Assembly: GCA_910579125.1 (NCBI GenBank)
Contig: CAJTTH010000004.1
Coordinates: 286 to 64,285, forward strand
From: an uncultured Oscillospiraceae bacterium
GTDB lineage: Bacteria > Bacillota > Clostridia > Oscillospirales > Ruminococcaceae
Direction: 5' to 3'
Length of the DNA: 64,000 bases
Shown here: positions 8,201 through 16,484 of the stretch, piece after piece
How the letters are laid out: the number at the start of each line of letters is the position of its first letter
Position numbering within the stretch: position 1 is the stretch's first letter
Program-made: the position numbers and the translations under genes
Notes under the pieces: model-generated
Database searches by the model: none
The model's input: the letters and a program-made list of their open reading frames with translations, nothing else
What the model was told of the DNA's origin: nothing

Positions 8201-8977
8201 TTAATTTAACAGTTTATTCAAATAAACGGCAACACCGTCGTTGTCGTTGGTATCGGTGACAAACTCCGCCGCCGACTTTACCTCCCCGAGAGCGTTGCCC
8301 ATTGCCACGCCCGTACAGTATTCCAGCATTTCAAGGTCGTTGCGGTCATCGCCGAATGCGAGTATCTCCTTTGGCTGAATTTTCAGACAACCGCAGATAT
8401 GCTCGAGAGCGCTGCGCTTTGTCGCCTCGATATGCGCGAACCTCCGCCATATCTCGCCGCGGAACGAGAGCGTTCCGCAGTCGGGTATCTCGGCGGCGAT
8501 CTTCAGCGCGTCCTCCTCGCATTCCACCTCGGCAGTCACCTTGTAAGCGGAATAGTTGAAGTCCGTAAAGTCGTCGTGCTGCACGTTATCAACCGTTTGG
8601 TACCACGAAAAATCGCAGTCGGGCTTGTAGTTCCAGAAGTAGCCGAAGTCGGTCTCGATAGTTATCTCACACCCGCCGCCGGACAGCTCAAAGCAGCGCT
8701 TTATGATATGCCGCACGCTTTCCGCGGAAAGCTGTCTGCTGAATATGACTTCACCGTTACGCTCGACCAGCGCGCCGCCGTTCGAGATGAGAATTTCAGG
8801 CTGCACGGCGGCTATGTATTCCCTCATCGCACCAGCCGACCGCGCCGTCGAAAACGCGATAAGCGCACCGTTTTCACGCGCCCTTTTCAGCGCCGCGAGA
8901 TTACTCTCGGATATCTCCTTTCGGGAGTTCAGCAGAGTGCCGTCCAGATCAAGTACTATCAGTTTATAAGAAAACAT
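8201..8977 (-). CDS. Cof-type HAD-IIB family phosphatase
   Basis: 258 residues. HAD motif I is LIVLDLDGTLLNS (Asp nucleophile near residue 9), motif II is the Ser/Thr around IAFSTARS, motif III Lys precedes the cap end, and motif IV is AFGDDRNDLEML. The C2b cap lies between motifs II and III. Such enzymes dephosphorylate sugar phosphates, pyridoxal phosphate or nucleotides; the substrate cannot be predicted. Transcribed from its own TTGACC-N17-TACAAT promoter. Confidence 0.85.
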   Translation of the reverse strand: MFSYKLIVLDLDGTLLNSRKEISESNLAALKRARENGALIAFSTARSAGAMREYIAAVQPEILISNGGALVERNGEVIFSRQLSAESVRHIIKRCFELSGGGCEITIETDFGYFWNYKPDCDFSWYQTVDNVQHDDFTDFNYSAYKVTAEVECEEDALKIAAEIPDCGTLSFRGEIWRRFAHIEATKRSALEHICGCLKIQPKEILAFGDDRNDLEMLEYCTGVAMGNALGEVKSAAEFVTDTNDNDGVAVYLNKLLN

Positions 8978-9014
8978 AAAAAGTCCTTTCGCAGCATTTG
9001 CAGTATATTAGTTT

Positions 9015-9043
9015 ATTGTACCACAAATTTCACAAAAGGTCAA
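9015..9043 (-). promoter_or_regulatory. Promoter of the Cof-type phosphatase gene
   Basis: On the minus strand TTGACC (9038-9043), 17-bp spacer, TACAAT (9015-9020), about 38 bp before the ATG. Confidence 0.7.
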
Positions 9044-9063
9044 GCGTTTTATTCACGCAATAA

Positions 9064-9093
9064 CAAAAAAGGGGCTGCCGAAACGACAGCCCC
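9064..9093 (-). terminator. Intrinsic terminator after glnN
   Basis: GGGGCTG/CAGCCCC stem followed by TTTTTTG on the minus strand, 60 bp past the glnN stop. Confidence 0.85.
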
Positions 9094-9154
9094 AAAGAAA
9101 AGGGAGCGGGATATTGCGGTCGGAATCGACAGCCGAAGCCGCCCCTTGACCGCC

Positions 9155-11254
9155 TTATACGTTGAACAGCAGCTCGTCGTAGGTCGGGTACGGCCAGTAC
9201 TCCTCGCCGACGATAGTTTCCAGTTCGTCCGCGACCGCGCGCAGGCTCTGCATATCCGCAAATACCTCGTCGTGATAGTAGCGCGCCTTAGCCTCCTCAC
9301 CCTCGATAGCCTGTGCCTTTACGACAGCGTCGGACAGCGCATGAGCCTTGTCGCTGAGTGCGATAGTAAGCTCGTTGACCTTTTTCGCCATTTCAGTCTC
9401 GACGGTCGGTTCAATGCCGACAGCTTTCTTGCTTGCTGCGATATCGCATACGTCCTTCGCGAACTTCATAACGGCAGGGAGAATTTCGGTTTTAGCCATA
9501 TCCGCGGCGGTGAGCGCCTCGATGTTAATGACCTTGGAGTAATTCTCAAGCAGTATCTCCTGACGAGCGTGCAGCTCTATCTCACTGTATACTCCGAACT
9601 TCTTGAACAGGTCGATGTTCTTCTGCGCGGTAACGCACGGAATAGCGTCAACAGTCGATTTGAGGTTCAGCAGACCGCGCTTTTCCGCTTCAACGGGCCA
9701 CTCGTTGCCGTAGCCGTTGCCGTTGAATATAACGCGCTTATGCTCCTTTATCGTCTTTACAAGCAGATCGTGGAGCGCTTCGTTGAACTTCTCGGGAGCG
9801 ACCTTTTCCAACTCATCGGCAAATTCGGAGAGAGAGTTTGCGACAATGGTGTTAAGTATCGTGTTCGGACCCGCGATATTAAGGTTCGAGCCGACCATTC
9901 TGAACTCGAACTTGTTGCCCGTGAACGCAAACGGCGACGTTCTGTTTCTGTCGGTGCTGTCCTTCGGGAATTCGGGGAGCGACGACACGCCGACGTTGAA
10001 CATCTGCTTGCCCGCGCCCGTGTACTCCTTGCCCTCGACAAGCGCGTCAACGACCGCTTGCAGCTCCTCGCCGAGGAATATCGAGATGATAGCGGGGGGA
10101 GCTTCGTTCGCGCCAAGACGATGGTCGTTTCCGGGGCTTGCCACGGACATTCTCAACAGGTCGGAATACTCGTCAACAGCCTTGATTATCGCCGCGAGGA
10201 ACGTCAAGAACTGCGCGTTCTGCATGGGCGAACGTCCGGGATTGAGCAGGTTATGTCCGTCATCGGTCGACAAGCTCCAGTTGTCATGCTTACCCGAGCC
10301 GTTGATACCCGCGAAAGGCTTCTCGTGCAGCAAGCAGACAAGTCCGTGTTCAAGAGCGACCTTCTTCATCAGCTCCATAGTGAGCTGGTTCTGGTCGGTC
10401 GCGAGATTTGCAGGCGCGAAGATGGGAGCGTTCTCGTGCTGCGAGGGCGCAACCTCGTTATGCTTTGTCTTGGACGTAATGCCGAGTTTCCAGAGGTGTT
10501 CGTCGAGGTCTTTCATATACTCTGCAACTCGCTCTTTGATAGAGCCGAAATAGTGATCGTCCAGCTCCTGACCCTTTGGCGCGGGAGCGCCGAACAGCGT
10601 TCTGCCCGTGAAAATAAGGTCTTTTCTCTTATCGTAGGTCGCCTTGTCAACAAGGAAGTACTCCTGCTCCGCGCCAACGGTAGCCACAACGCGCTTTGTC
10701 GTCTCGTTTCCGAACAGTCGGAGAATACGCAGCGCCGCGTCCGAAACCACGTCCATAGAACGCAGCAACGGCGTTTTCTTGTCAAGCGCCTCGCCCGAAT
10801 ACGAATAGAACGCGGTGGGAATGTACAGCGAACCCTCCTTTACGAACGCGTAGGAGGTCGGGTCCCAAGCCGTGTAGCCGCGAGCCTCAAACGTAGCGCG
10901 GATACCGCCCGACGGGAAACTCGACGCGTCGGGTTCGCCCTTGATAAGCTCCTTTCCCGAGAACTCCATAATTACCGTGCCGTCGCCCATTGGCGAGATA
11001 AAGCTGTCGTGCTTCTCGGCGGTAATGCCCGTCATCGGCTGGAACCAGTGCGTGTAGTGGGTCGCGCCCTTTTCTATTGCCCAGTCCTTCATCGCCGCCG
11101 CAACCACATCGGCGATAGAGCTGTCAAGCTCCTTGCCCTCCGCAATAGTCTTTTTCAGCGTCTTGAAAACGTTTTTCGGCAAACGCTGTTTCATCGTCTC
11201 CTCGTTGAACACGTCAATGCCGAACTGATCTACCACATTAAATTTCTCTTCCAT
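9155..11254 (-). CDS. glnN: Glutamine synthetase type III
   Basis: ATP-dependent amidation of glutamate with ammonium, the main nitrogen-assimilation step; forms a dodecamer in the cytoplasm. 699 residues, typical of GSIII and far longer than GlnA-I. Motifs: MEFSGKELIKGEPDASSFPSG, ARGYTAWDPTSYAF, VGAEQEYFLVDK (catalytic Glu), the HNEVAPSQHE metal site and NGSGKHDNWSL nucleotide-binding loop, and GANEAPPAI. The ATG at 11252-11254 is chosen because GGAGGAAAGGG lies just upstream; a longer frame would run through the leader hairpin. It has its own promoter and a hairpin with T-run in the leader, suggesting attenuation. Confidence 0.95.
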   Translation of the reverse strand: MEEKFNVVDQFGIDVFNEETMKQRLPKNVFKTLKKTIAEGKELDSSIADVVAAAMKDWAIEKGATHYTHWFQPMTGITAEKHDSFISPMGDGTVIMEFSGKELIKGEPDASSFPSGGIRATFEARGYTAWDPTSYAFVKEGSLYIPTAFYSYSGEALDKKTPLLRSMDVVSDAALRILRLFGNETTKRVVATVGAEQEYFLVDKATYDKRKDLIFTGRTLFGAPAPKGQELDDHYFGSIKERVAEYMKDLDEHLWKLGITSKTKHNEVAPSQHENAPIFAPANLATDQNQLTMELMKKVALEHGLVCLLHEKPFAGINGSGKHDNWSLSTDDGHNLLNPGRSPMQNAQFLTFLAAIIKAVDEYSDLLRMSVASPGNDHRLGANEAPPAIISIFLGEELQAVVDALVEGKEYTGAGKQMFNVGVSSLPEFPKDSTDRNRTSPFAFTGNKFEFRMVGSNLNIAGPNTILNTIVANSLSEFADELEKVAPEKFNEALHDLLVKTIKEHKRVIFNGNGYGNEWPVEAEKRGLLNLKSTVDAIPCVTAQKNIDLFKKFGVYSEIELHARQEILLENYSKVINIEALTAADMAKTEILPAVMKFAKDVCDIAASKKAVGIEPTVETEMAKKVNELTIALSDKAHALSDAVVKAQAIEGEEAKARYYHDEVFADMQSLRAVADELETIVGEEYWPYPTYDELLFNV

Positions 11255-11271
11255 TGTCCCTTTCCTCCAAA

Positions 11272-11324
11272 ACAAAATAAAAACGGCATTTTGAGTACAG
11301 TAATCCCACACCCGAAACGCCGTT
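11272..11324 (-). promoter_or_regulatory. Terminator-like hairpin in the glnN leader (possible attenuator)
   Basis: Transcribed on the minus strand, AACGGCGTTT pairs with AAATGCCGTT (10 bp including one G-U), with a 23-base loop, followed by TTTTTTATTTTG. It sits between the glnN promoter and its ribosome site, so glnN transcription must read through it. No known riboswitch or ANTAR dual hexaloop pattern was recognised. Confidence 0.6.
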
Positions 11325-11340
11325 GTTTCTTACAGCTATT

Positions 11341-11369
11341 ATTATAGCCGAAATTTCGTCATTTGTCTA
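11341..11369 (-). promoter_or_regulatory. Promoter of glnN
   Basis: Minus strand TAGACA (11364-11369), 17-bp spacer, TATAAT (11341-11346). The predicted transcript starts just ahead of the leader hairpin. The surrounding 298-bp gap to dnaJ (11255-11552) holds nothing else that I can identify. Confidence 0.75.
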
Positions 11370-11552
11370 TTGCTTTATTGCACAAAATAAAAAAATGTTT
11401 CGCACGCATTTTATGCATTTCGCGCATATCCATGCAACTTCTTGTCCGAAATTATTCTTTTATCGTTTAATCTGCGCCCAAATCGACGGATTTTTGCAAG
11501 TTATCCGCACCGAGCTTTCAAAATCTCATAATCAAACAAGGACACTTTGAAT

Positions 11553-12707
11553 TTATTTCGCAAACATATCCTTTATCTTGTCGAAGAACGTCTTCCGTCT
11601 CTCGTAGTTCTTTTCCTCGAGCGTATCCTCAAAGGCCTGCAAAGCCTCTTTCTGCTTTTTGTTGAGGTTCTTCGGCACTTCGACGCTTATCCTCACCATC
11701 TGGTCTCCGCGGTCGCCTTCGGAACGCTGGAGCTTCTGAACGCCCTTGCCGCGCAGTCTGAACACCGTTCCGGGCTGAGTTCCGGCGGGAACGTTGTAGC
11801 TGACCTTGCCATCGATAGTCGGCACCTCGATCTCCGCTCCGAGCGCCGCCTGCGAGTAAGTAATCGGAAAGTCGATCCAGATATTGTAATCCTCGCGCTC
11901 GAAAACAGGGTCTTTGCGCACCGCTATCCGTACCTTAAGGTCGCCGCGCTGACCGCCGTTCGTGCCAACGCTGCCCTGTCCGCGGACATTCAGCGTCATT
12001 CCGTCGTCGATACCCGCAGGAACCTTTACGGAGACGGTTTTCTTCATTGTCGTCTTTCCCGAACCGCCGCACTTCGAACACGGATTTTCGATTATCTTTC
12101 CCTTGCCGCCGCACTTCGAGCATGGTCTCTGCGACTGCATCATACCGAACATACTGCGCTGCTGAACCGTAACGTAGCCTCTGCCTTTACAATCGGGACA
12201 GGTCTTTGTGCTTGTACCCGCCTTTGCGCCCGTGCCGTTACATTCGGGACAATCCTCGGTACGGTTTATCGTTATATCGTGCGAAACTCCCTTGCACGCC
12301 TCCATAAAGCCGATCTCGAGCTGCACCGCGATATCCGCGCCGCGTCTCGGAGCGTTCGGGTTCGCGGAACGTCCTCCGCCGAAGCCTCCCATTCCGCCGC
12401 CGAAAATATCCGCGAAAATATCACCCAGATCCACGCCGTCAAAGCCGCCCGTAAAGTTCGCGCCGCCGCCGTAGCTCGGGTCAACGCCCGCGTGCCCGAA
12501 CTGGTCGTATTTCGCCCTTTTCTCGGGATCGCTCAGCACCTGATTAGCCTCGTTGACCTCCTTAAACTTAGCCTCCGCCTCGGGGTTATCGGGGTTCAGG
12601 TCCGGGTGGTACTGCTTTGCGAGCTTACGGTACGCTTTCTTTATTTCAGCGTCCGAAGCGCCCTTTTGCAGCCCCAGCACCTCATAATAGTCTCTTTTCT
12701 CTGCCAT
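11553..12707 (-). CDS. dnaJ: Chaperone protein DnaJ
   Basis: Hsp40 co-chaperone that delivers unfolded clients to DnaK and stimulates its ATPase. 384 residues with all class I parts: J domain with the HPD motif (KQYHPDLNPD, near residue 34); a Gly/Phe-rich linker; four zinc-binding CxxCxGxG repeats (CPECNGTG, CPDCKGRG, CSKCGGKG, CSKCGGSG; about residues 145-215); then the substrate-binding C-terminal domains. Separated from dnaK by a DUF4241 gene and a 178-bp spacer containing a repeat, so it may be partly uncoupled from the hrcA operon. Confidence 0.96.
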   Translation of the reverse strand: MAEKRDYYEVLGLQKGASDAEIKKAYRKLAKQYHPDLNPDNPEAEAKFKEVNEANQVLSDPEKRAKYDQFGHAGVDPSYGGGANFTGGFDGVDLGDIFADIFGGGMGGFGGGRSANPNAPRRGADIAVQLEIGFMEACKGVSHDITINRTEDCPECNGTGAKAGTSTKTCPDCKGRGYVTVQQRSMFGMMQSQRPCSKCGGKGKIIENPCSKCGGSGKTTMKKTVSVKVPAGIDDGMTLNVRGQGSVGTNGGQRGDLKVRIAVRKDPVFEREDYNIWIDFPITYSQAALGAEIEVPTIDGKVSYNVPAGTQPGTVFRLRGKGVQKLQRSEGDRGDQMVRISVEVPKNLNKKQKEALQAFEDTLEEKNYERRKTFFDKIKDMFAK

Positions 12708-12720
12708 ACTCTACTCCTTA

Positions 12721-12840
12721 TTTAAAGGCAAAAGCTCGCACCGCTCACTTCGTTCGCTAGCCAACGGTAACTCCTCCGTTCGCGCTTTGCGCTCTCTCCG
12801 TCGTCACCGTTGCTTGCGACTTTTGCCGCTGCTTATTTAA
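12721..12840. repeat. Palindromic repeat, copy B, between dnaJ and the DUF4241 gene
   Basis: Outer arms GGCAAAAG-CTCGCA and TGCGA-CTTTTGCC match copy A at 8141-8184. The centre is about 70 bp longer and has its own nested arms (CAACGGT and ACCGTTG). The element therefore folds into a long cruciform. It occupies most of the 12708-12885 gap. Confidence 0.6.
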
Positions 12841-12885
12841 AATGTTCCACTCTTTGCAGAACCTTTAATATGCCGTTTTTTCCCG

Positions 12886-13941
12886 TTAATCATCAAAAAT
12901 ATCGGGATCGACCATAGGCACAATAAGCTCGCAGACCTCGCCGCTTTCGTCAAAGCCCCAGAAGCTCTGATAAAATCCGTCCCCGAACCCCGAGCTTATC
13001 TGCACCATACGCTCGCCGCTGTCGGGATTTGTCCACGCTATGAAATCCCCGCCCTCGCGCTGATACGCCGGCAGCGCCTTATCGCTCTCCGCGAAAAACG
13101 CCGCGAAATAATCGTCATAATGGTTCTTCCCGGGATTTTCCTTATGCCACTTGCCGATAAACTCCGCGTAATTCTTCGCCGCGCCCGCGTCGATAAAGCA
13201 CATCATTCCCGCGTCTACGGGAAATCCGTGCATAACGCCGTCCCTTAACTTTGCAGCCGCCGTTTCCTCCTCGGACTTTGCAAGCTCATACCGCACCGCC
13301 GCCGTTTCCTTTATTTTCAGCCGCGCCGTGCACATTCTTATGCCTACGTTTCTATTGCGGCAGATAGCGACCTCGGCAGGATAGCTCCCTTTCGGTATCT
13401 CGCGCTCCAGAACCGGCGCGATAACGTGCTCGCCCGACAAATAAGCCAAAGGATCGGCAACAACGACCTTTCCGCTCGGAACGTCAACCGTACCCACTGT
13501 GAGGAAAAAGCGCGTTTCCGTCTTGACGAACTGCCGCGCGATCTTCTCCGCGTCGACCTCGGTTTTGCTGATGTACTTTAAATTCCGCTCAAACGCCGCC
13601 TGAACCTTTTCTCTGCTGTTGAAATTAAGAATAAAATCAATCATTCTGAACGCCAGCCCGACAGCCTCGTCCTTATCGGCGGGAAACTCGTCAAGCCCAC
13701 TGAATACCTCGCTGCAATCGGTGCTTTCCTCGTCGGGGAAACCTCCCGCAATACCGATAAGATACTTCCCCATCGCGCTCTTCTTAAACTTGAACACGAA
13801 AAAGATCATATTGTCGTGTTCATCATCCTTTAGAGCGAACGCGAACTCGACCTTCTTCGGCGGCTTGCCGTCCATTTCCTCGCGTCCTGTGAGCCACTCG
13901 CACAGCGCTTTCTGCGCGATTTCCTTTTGCTTTTCATTCAT
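12886..13941 (-). CDS. DUF4241 domain protein within the hsp70 cluster
   Basis: 351 residues from the ATG at 13939-13941, chosen because AAAGGG lies nine bases upstream. The C-terminal half (about residues 155-351) matches DUF4241: VADPLAYL, LEREIPKGSYPAEVAICR, FPVDAGMMCFIDA, QREGGDFIAW, ISSGFGDGFYQSFWG and ELIVPMVDPDIFDD. The N-terminal 150 residues are acidic/aromatic and unassigned. The protein looks soluble, with no signal peptide or membrane segment. DUF4241 has no established biochemical role. Its place between dnaK and dnaJ is unusual; it may respond to heat shock through the CIRCE promoter if read-through occurs. Confidence 0.75.
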   Translation of the reverse strand: MNEKQKEIAQKALCEWLTGREEMDGKPPKKVEFAFALKDDEHDNMIFFVFKFKKSAMGKYLIGIAGGFPDEESTDCSEVFSGLDEFPADKDEAVGLAFRMIDFILNFNSREKVQAAFERNLKYISKTEVDAEKIARQFVKTETRFFLTVGTVDVPSGKVVVADPLAYLSGEHVIAPVLEREIPKGSYPAEVAICRNRNVGIRMCTARLKIKETAAVRYELAKSEEETAAAKLRDGVMHGFPVDAGMMCFIDAGAAKNYAEFIGKWHKENPGKNHYDDYFAAFFAESDKALPAYQREGGDFIAWTNPDSGERMVQISSGFGDGFYQSFWGFDESGEVCELIVPMVDPDIFDD

Positions 13942-14051
13942 AAAATAATACCCTTTCAAAATCCGCAAACAACGGAGCAGCCTTTTGTCATTCCTCTCCA
14001 AAATCGGCAAATACACCGCGCGAATTCACGCGGTGTACAAGCTCAAAATGA

Positions 14052-15893
14052 TTATTTCTCGGTGAATTCCACGTCAACCGCACCGTCGTCGCTGCCGCCG
14101 TTATCCTCGGCAGCCGCACCCGCTGCGCCTGCCGCGCCCGCCATATCCTCGGGATTGCCGCCGTTCGCCTGATAAATCTTGCCTGCAACCTCATAGAACG
14201 CGGTCTGGAGTTCCTCCTTGGCTTTCTTTATCGCCTCGATATCCGTGCCCTTGAGCGCTTCCTCAAGAGCCGCGATTTTCGGCTCAACCTTTTCCTTGTC
14301 CTCAGCGGTCACCTTATCGCCGAAATCCGTCATGGACTTCTTCATCTGGTAAACCATGGAGTCCGCCTCGTTGCGCGTGTCAACGTCCTCCTTGCGCTTC
14401 TTGTCTTCAGCGGCGAAAGCCTCCGCTTCCTTGACCGCCTTGTCGATGTCGTCCTTGCTCATATTTGTGGACGCGGTAATGGAGATATGCTGCTCCTTAC
14501 CCGTGCCGAGGTCCTTTGCGGATACGTTTACGATACCGTTCGCGTCGATGTCGAATGTTACCTCGATCTGCGGGATTCCGCGCGGTGCGGGAGCAATGCC
14601 GTCCAGACGGAAGTTTCCGATAGACTTGTTGTCCTTCGCGAACTCGCGCTCACCCTGAAGTACGTTTACGTCAACGGACGGCTGATTATCCGCATATGTG
14701 GTAAACACCTGCGAATGCTTTGTAGGAATAGTGGTATTGCGCTCTATCATTCTGGTGCAAACGCCGCCTGCGGTCTCGATACCGAGTGACAGCGGAGTAA
14801 CGTCGAGCAGTACGATACCGCCGACCTCCTTATTCAGAACGCCGCCCTGAATGGACGCGCCGATAGCAACGCACTCATCGGGGTTAATTCCCTTGAACGG
14901 GTCTTTGCCGAGGAAGTTCTTGACAGCGTCCTGAACAGCGGGTATTCTTGTCGAACCGCCGACCAACAGTATCTTGTGAATTTCGTTCTTCTCCAGCCCC
15001 GAATCGGAGATCGCCTGTTTGAGCGGACCCATTGTCGCCTCGACAAGGTCTGCGGTCAGGTCGTTGAACTTCGCTCTCGAAAGCGTAACGTTCAGGTGCT
15101 TGGGTCCGTTCGCGTCTGCGGTGATATACGGAATGGAGATGTTGACAGTGGTGGAGTTGGAAAGCGCGATCTTCGCCTTTTCCGCCTCGTCCTTAAGTCT
15201 CTGCATAGCAAACTTATCGTTAATAAGGTCAATGCCGTCGGACTTCTTGAATTCCTCTCTCAAAAAGTCGATAATTCTCTGGTCGAAATCGTCGCCGCCG
15301 AGGTGGTTGTTACCCGCAGTCGCGAGAACCTCCTGAACGCCGTCGCCGATGTTGATAACGGAAACATCGAACGTACCGCCGCCGAGGTCGTAAACAACGA
15401 TATTCTGATCCTCTTCCTTGTCGACGCCGTAAGCGAGAGCCGCCGCCGTCGGCTCGTTGATGATACGCTGAACGTTCAGTCCCGCGATCTGACCTGCGTC
15501 CTTGGTTGCCTGTCTCTGGCTGTCGGTGAAGTACGCGGGAACGGTGATGACCGCGTCGCTTACTTTCTCGCCGAGATAGCCCTCCGCGTCCGCCTTGAGC
15601 TTTTGAAGTATCATTGCGGAAATTTCCTGCGGAGTGTATTTCTTGCCGTCAATGTCGACCTTATAGTCTGAACCCATGTGACGCTTTATCGAAATAACCG
15701 TCTTGTCGGGGTTCTGTACAGCCTGATTCTTCGCGAGCTGACCCACAAGACGCTCGCCGTCCTTTGTGAACGCAACTACCGACGGAGTCGTTCTGCTGCC
15801 CTCGGAATTCGTGATAACCACAGGCTCGCCGCCCTCAATAACGGATACGCAGCTGTTAGTCGTACCCAAGTCGATACCGATGATCTTAGCCAT
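14052..15893 (-). CDS. dnaK: Molecular chaperone DnaK (Hsp70)
   Basis: ATP-driven Hsp70 chaperone. 613 residues. The nucleotide-binding domain starts IIGIDLGTTNSCV and contains NEPTAAALAYG, VYDLGGGTFDVS and LVGGSTRIPAVQ. The substrate-binding domain starts after the linker with LLDVTPLSLGIET. The tail is Ala/Gly-rich and ends DVEFTEK, a typical acidic C-terminus. The N-terminal domain has the 24-residue-shorter Gram-positive form. AGGAGG precedes the ATG. Third gene of hrcA-grpE-dnaK, 66 bp after grpE. Confidence 0.97.
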   Translation of the reverse strand: MAKIIGIDLGTTNSCVSVIEGGEPVVITNSEGSRTTPSVVAFTKDGERLVGQLAKNQAVQNPDKTVISIKRHMGSDYKVDIDGKKYTPQEISAMILQKLKADAEGYLGEKVSDAVITVPAYFTDSQRQATKDAGQIAGLNVQRIINEPTAAALAYGVDKEEDQNIVVYDLGGGTFDVSVINIGDGVQEVLATAGNNHLGGDDFDQRIIDFLREEFKKSDGIDLINDKFAMQRLKDEAEKAKIALSNSTTVNISIPYITADANGPKHLNVTLSRAKFNDLTADLVEATMGPLKQAISDSGLEKNEIHKILLVGGSTRIPAVQDAVKNFLGKDPFKGINPDECVAIGASIQGGVLNKEVGGIVLLDVTPLSLGIETAGGVCTRMIERNTTIPTKHSQVFTTYADNQPSVDVNVLQGEREFAKDNKSIGNFRLDGIAPAPRGIPQIEVTFDIDANGIVNVSAKDLGTGKEQHISITASTNMSKDDIDKAVKEAEAFAAEDKKRKEDVDTRNEADSMVYQMKKSMTDFGDKVTAEDKEKVEPKIAALEEALKGTDIEAIKKAKEELQTAFYEVAGKIYQANGGNPEDMAGAAGAAGAAAEDNGGSDDGAVDVEFTEK

Positions 15894-15959
15894 AATATAT
15901 TCCTCCTAAAGATATTCTTTAAATAATTTATGTTAAAAGTTCAACGCCAAAACGTCAAA

Positions 15960-16484
15960 CTAGTTAGCAACGCTTACCATTGCAAATCTGATGACCTTTT
16001 CGCCGATCTTGTAGCCCTTTGCGAACGTCTGAACGACCATTCCGCTCTCCGCCTCGGAATTTTCAACGCGCTGTACCGCCTGATGATAATTCGGGTCGAA
16101 CGCCGCGCCGTCGCTTGCGATTTCCTCAACGCCCAGACACTTCAGCGTTTCCATAAAGCTGTCATAGATCATCTGAACGCCGTTCTTGTAATTCTCATCG
16201 GAGCATTCCGCCGTAAGCGCACGCTCCAGATTGTCCATAACGGGCAGAAATTTTGAGGTCACGTTGGTGATTATCTCGGCTCTCAGCGCGTCCTTTTCGC
16301 GCGCGGAACGCTTGCGGAAGTTGTCATACTCAGCCATTGTCCGCACAAGCTGATCCTTTACCGCCGCAAACTCCTCGGAGACCTTGTCGCCCTCCGTTTC
16401 GGCTTCGGGCTGCTCTGCCTCGGTTTCGCTCTCCTCAGCCGTCTCTTCGTTCAGCTCCTGCTCGAGTTCTTCGTCATTTATCAT
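15960..16484 (-). CDS. grpE: Nucleotide exchange factor GrpE
   Basis: Releases ADP from DnaK. 174 residues: an acidic, low-complexity N-terminus of Glu/Ala/Thr, a long coiled coil (about residues 35-95, including AEYDNFRKRSAREK), and the C-terminal beta domain with GVEEIASDGAAFDPNYHQAVQRVE and FAKGYKIGEKVIRFAMVSVA. The start overlaps the hrcA end by 11 bp, so the two are translationally coupled. Confidence 0.95.
   Translation of the reverse strand: MINDEELEQELNEETAEESETEAEQPEAETEGDKVSEEFAAVKDQLVRTMAEYDNFRKRSAREKDALRAEIITNVTSKFLPVMDNLERALTAECSDENYKNGVQMIYDSFMETLKCLGVEEIASDGAAFDPNYHQAVQRVENSEAESGMVVQTFAKGYKIGEKVIRFAMVSVAN

Noticed and set aside
8399..11347. Very long plus-strand open frame (982 codons) opposite the Cof phosphatase and glnN
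   Set aside because: It is antisense to two clear genes, lacks a ribosome site, has Arg/Val/Leu-rich composition without family motifs, and arises from the third-position GC bias of the minus-strand genes.
11272..11369. ANTAR (NasR/EutV-type) antitermination target in the glnN leader
   Set aside because: The leader after the predicted start is too short for two hairpins with A-first, G-fourth hexaloops, and none were seen.
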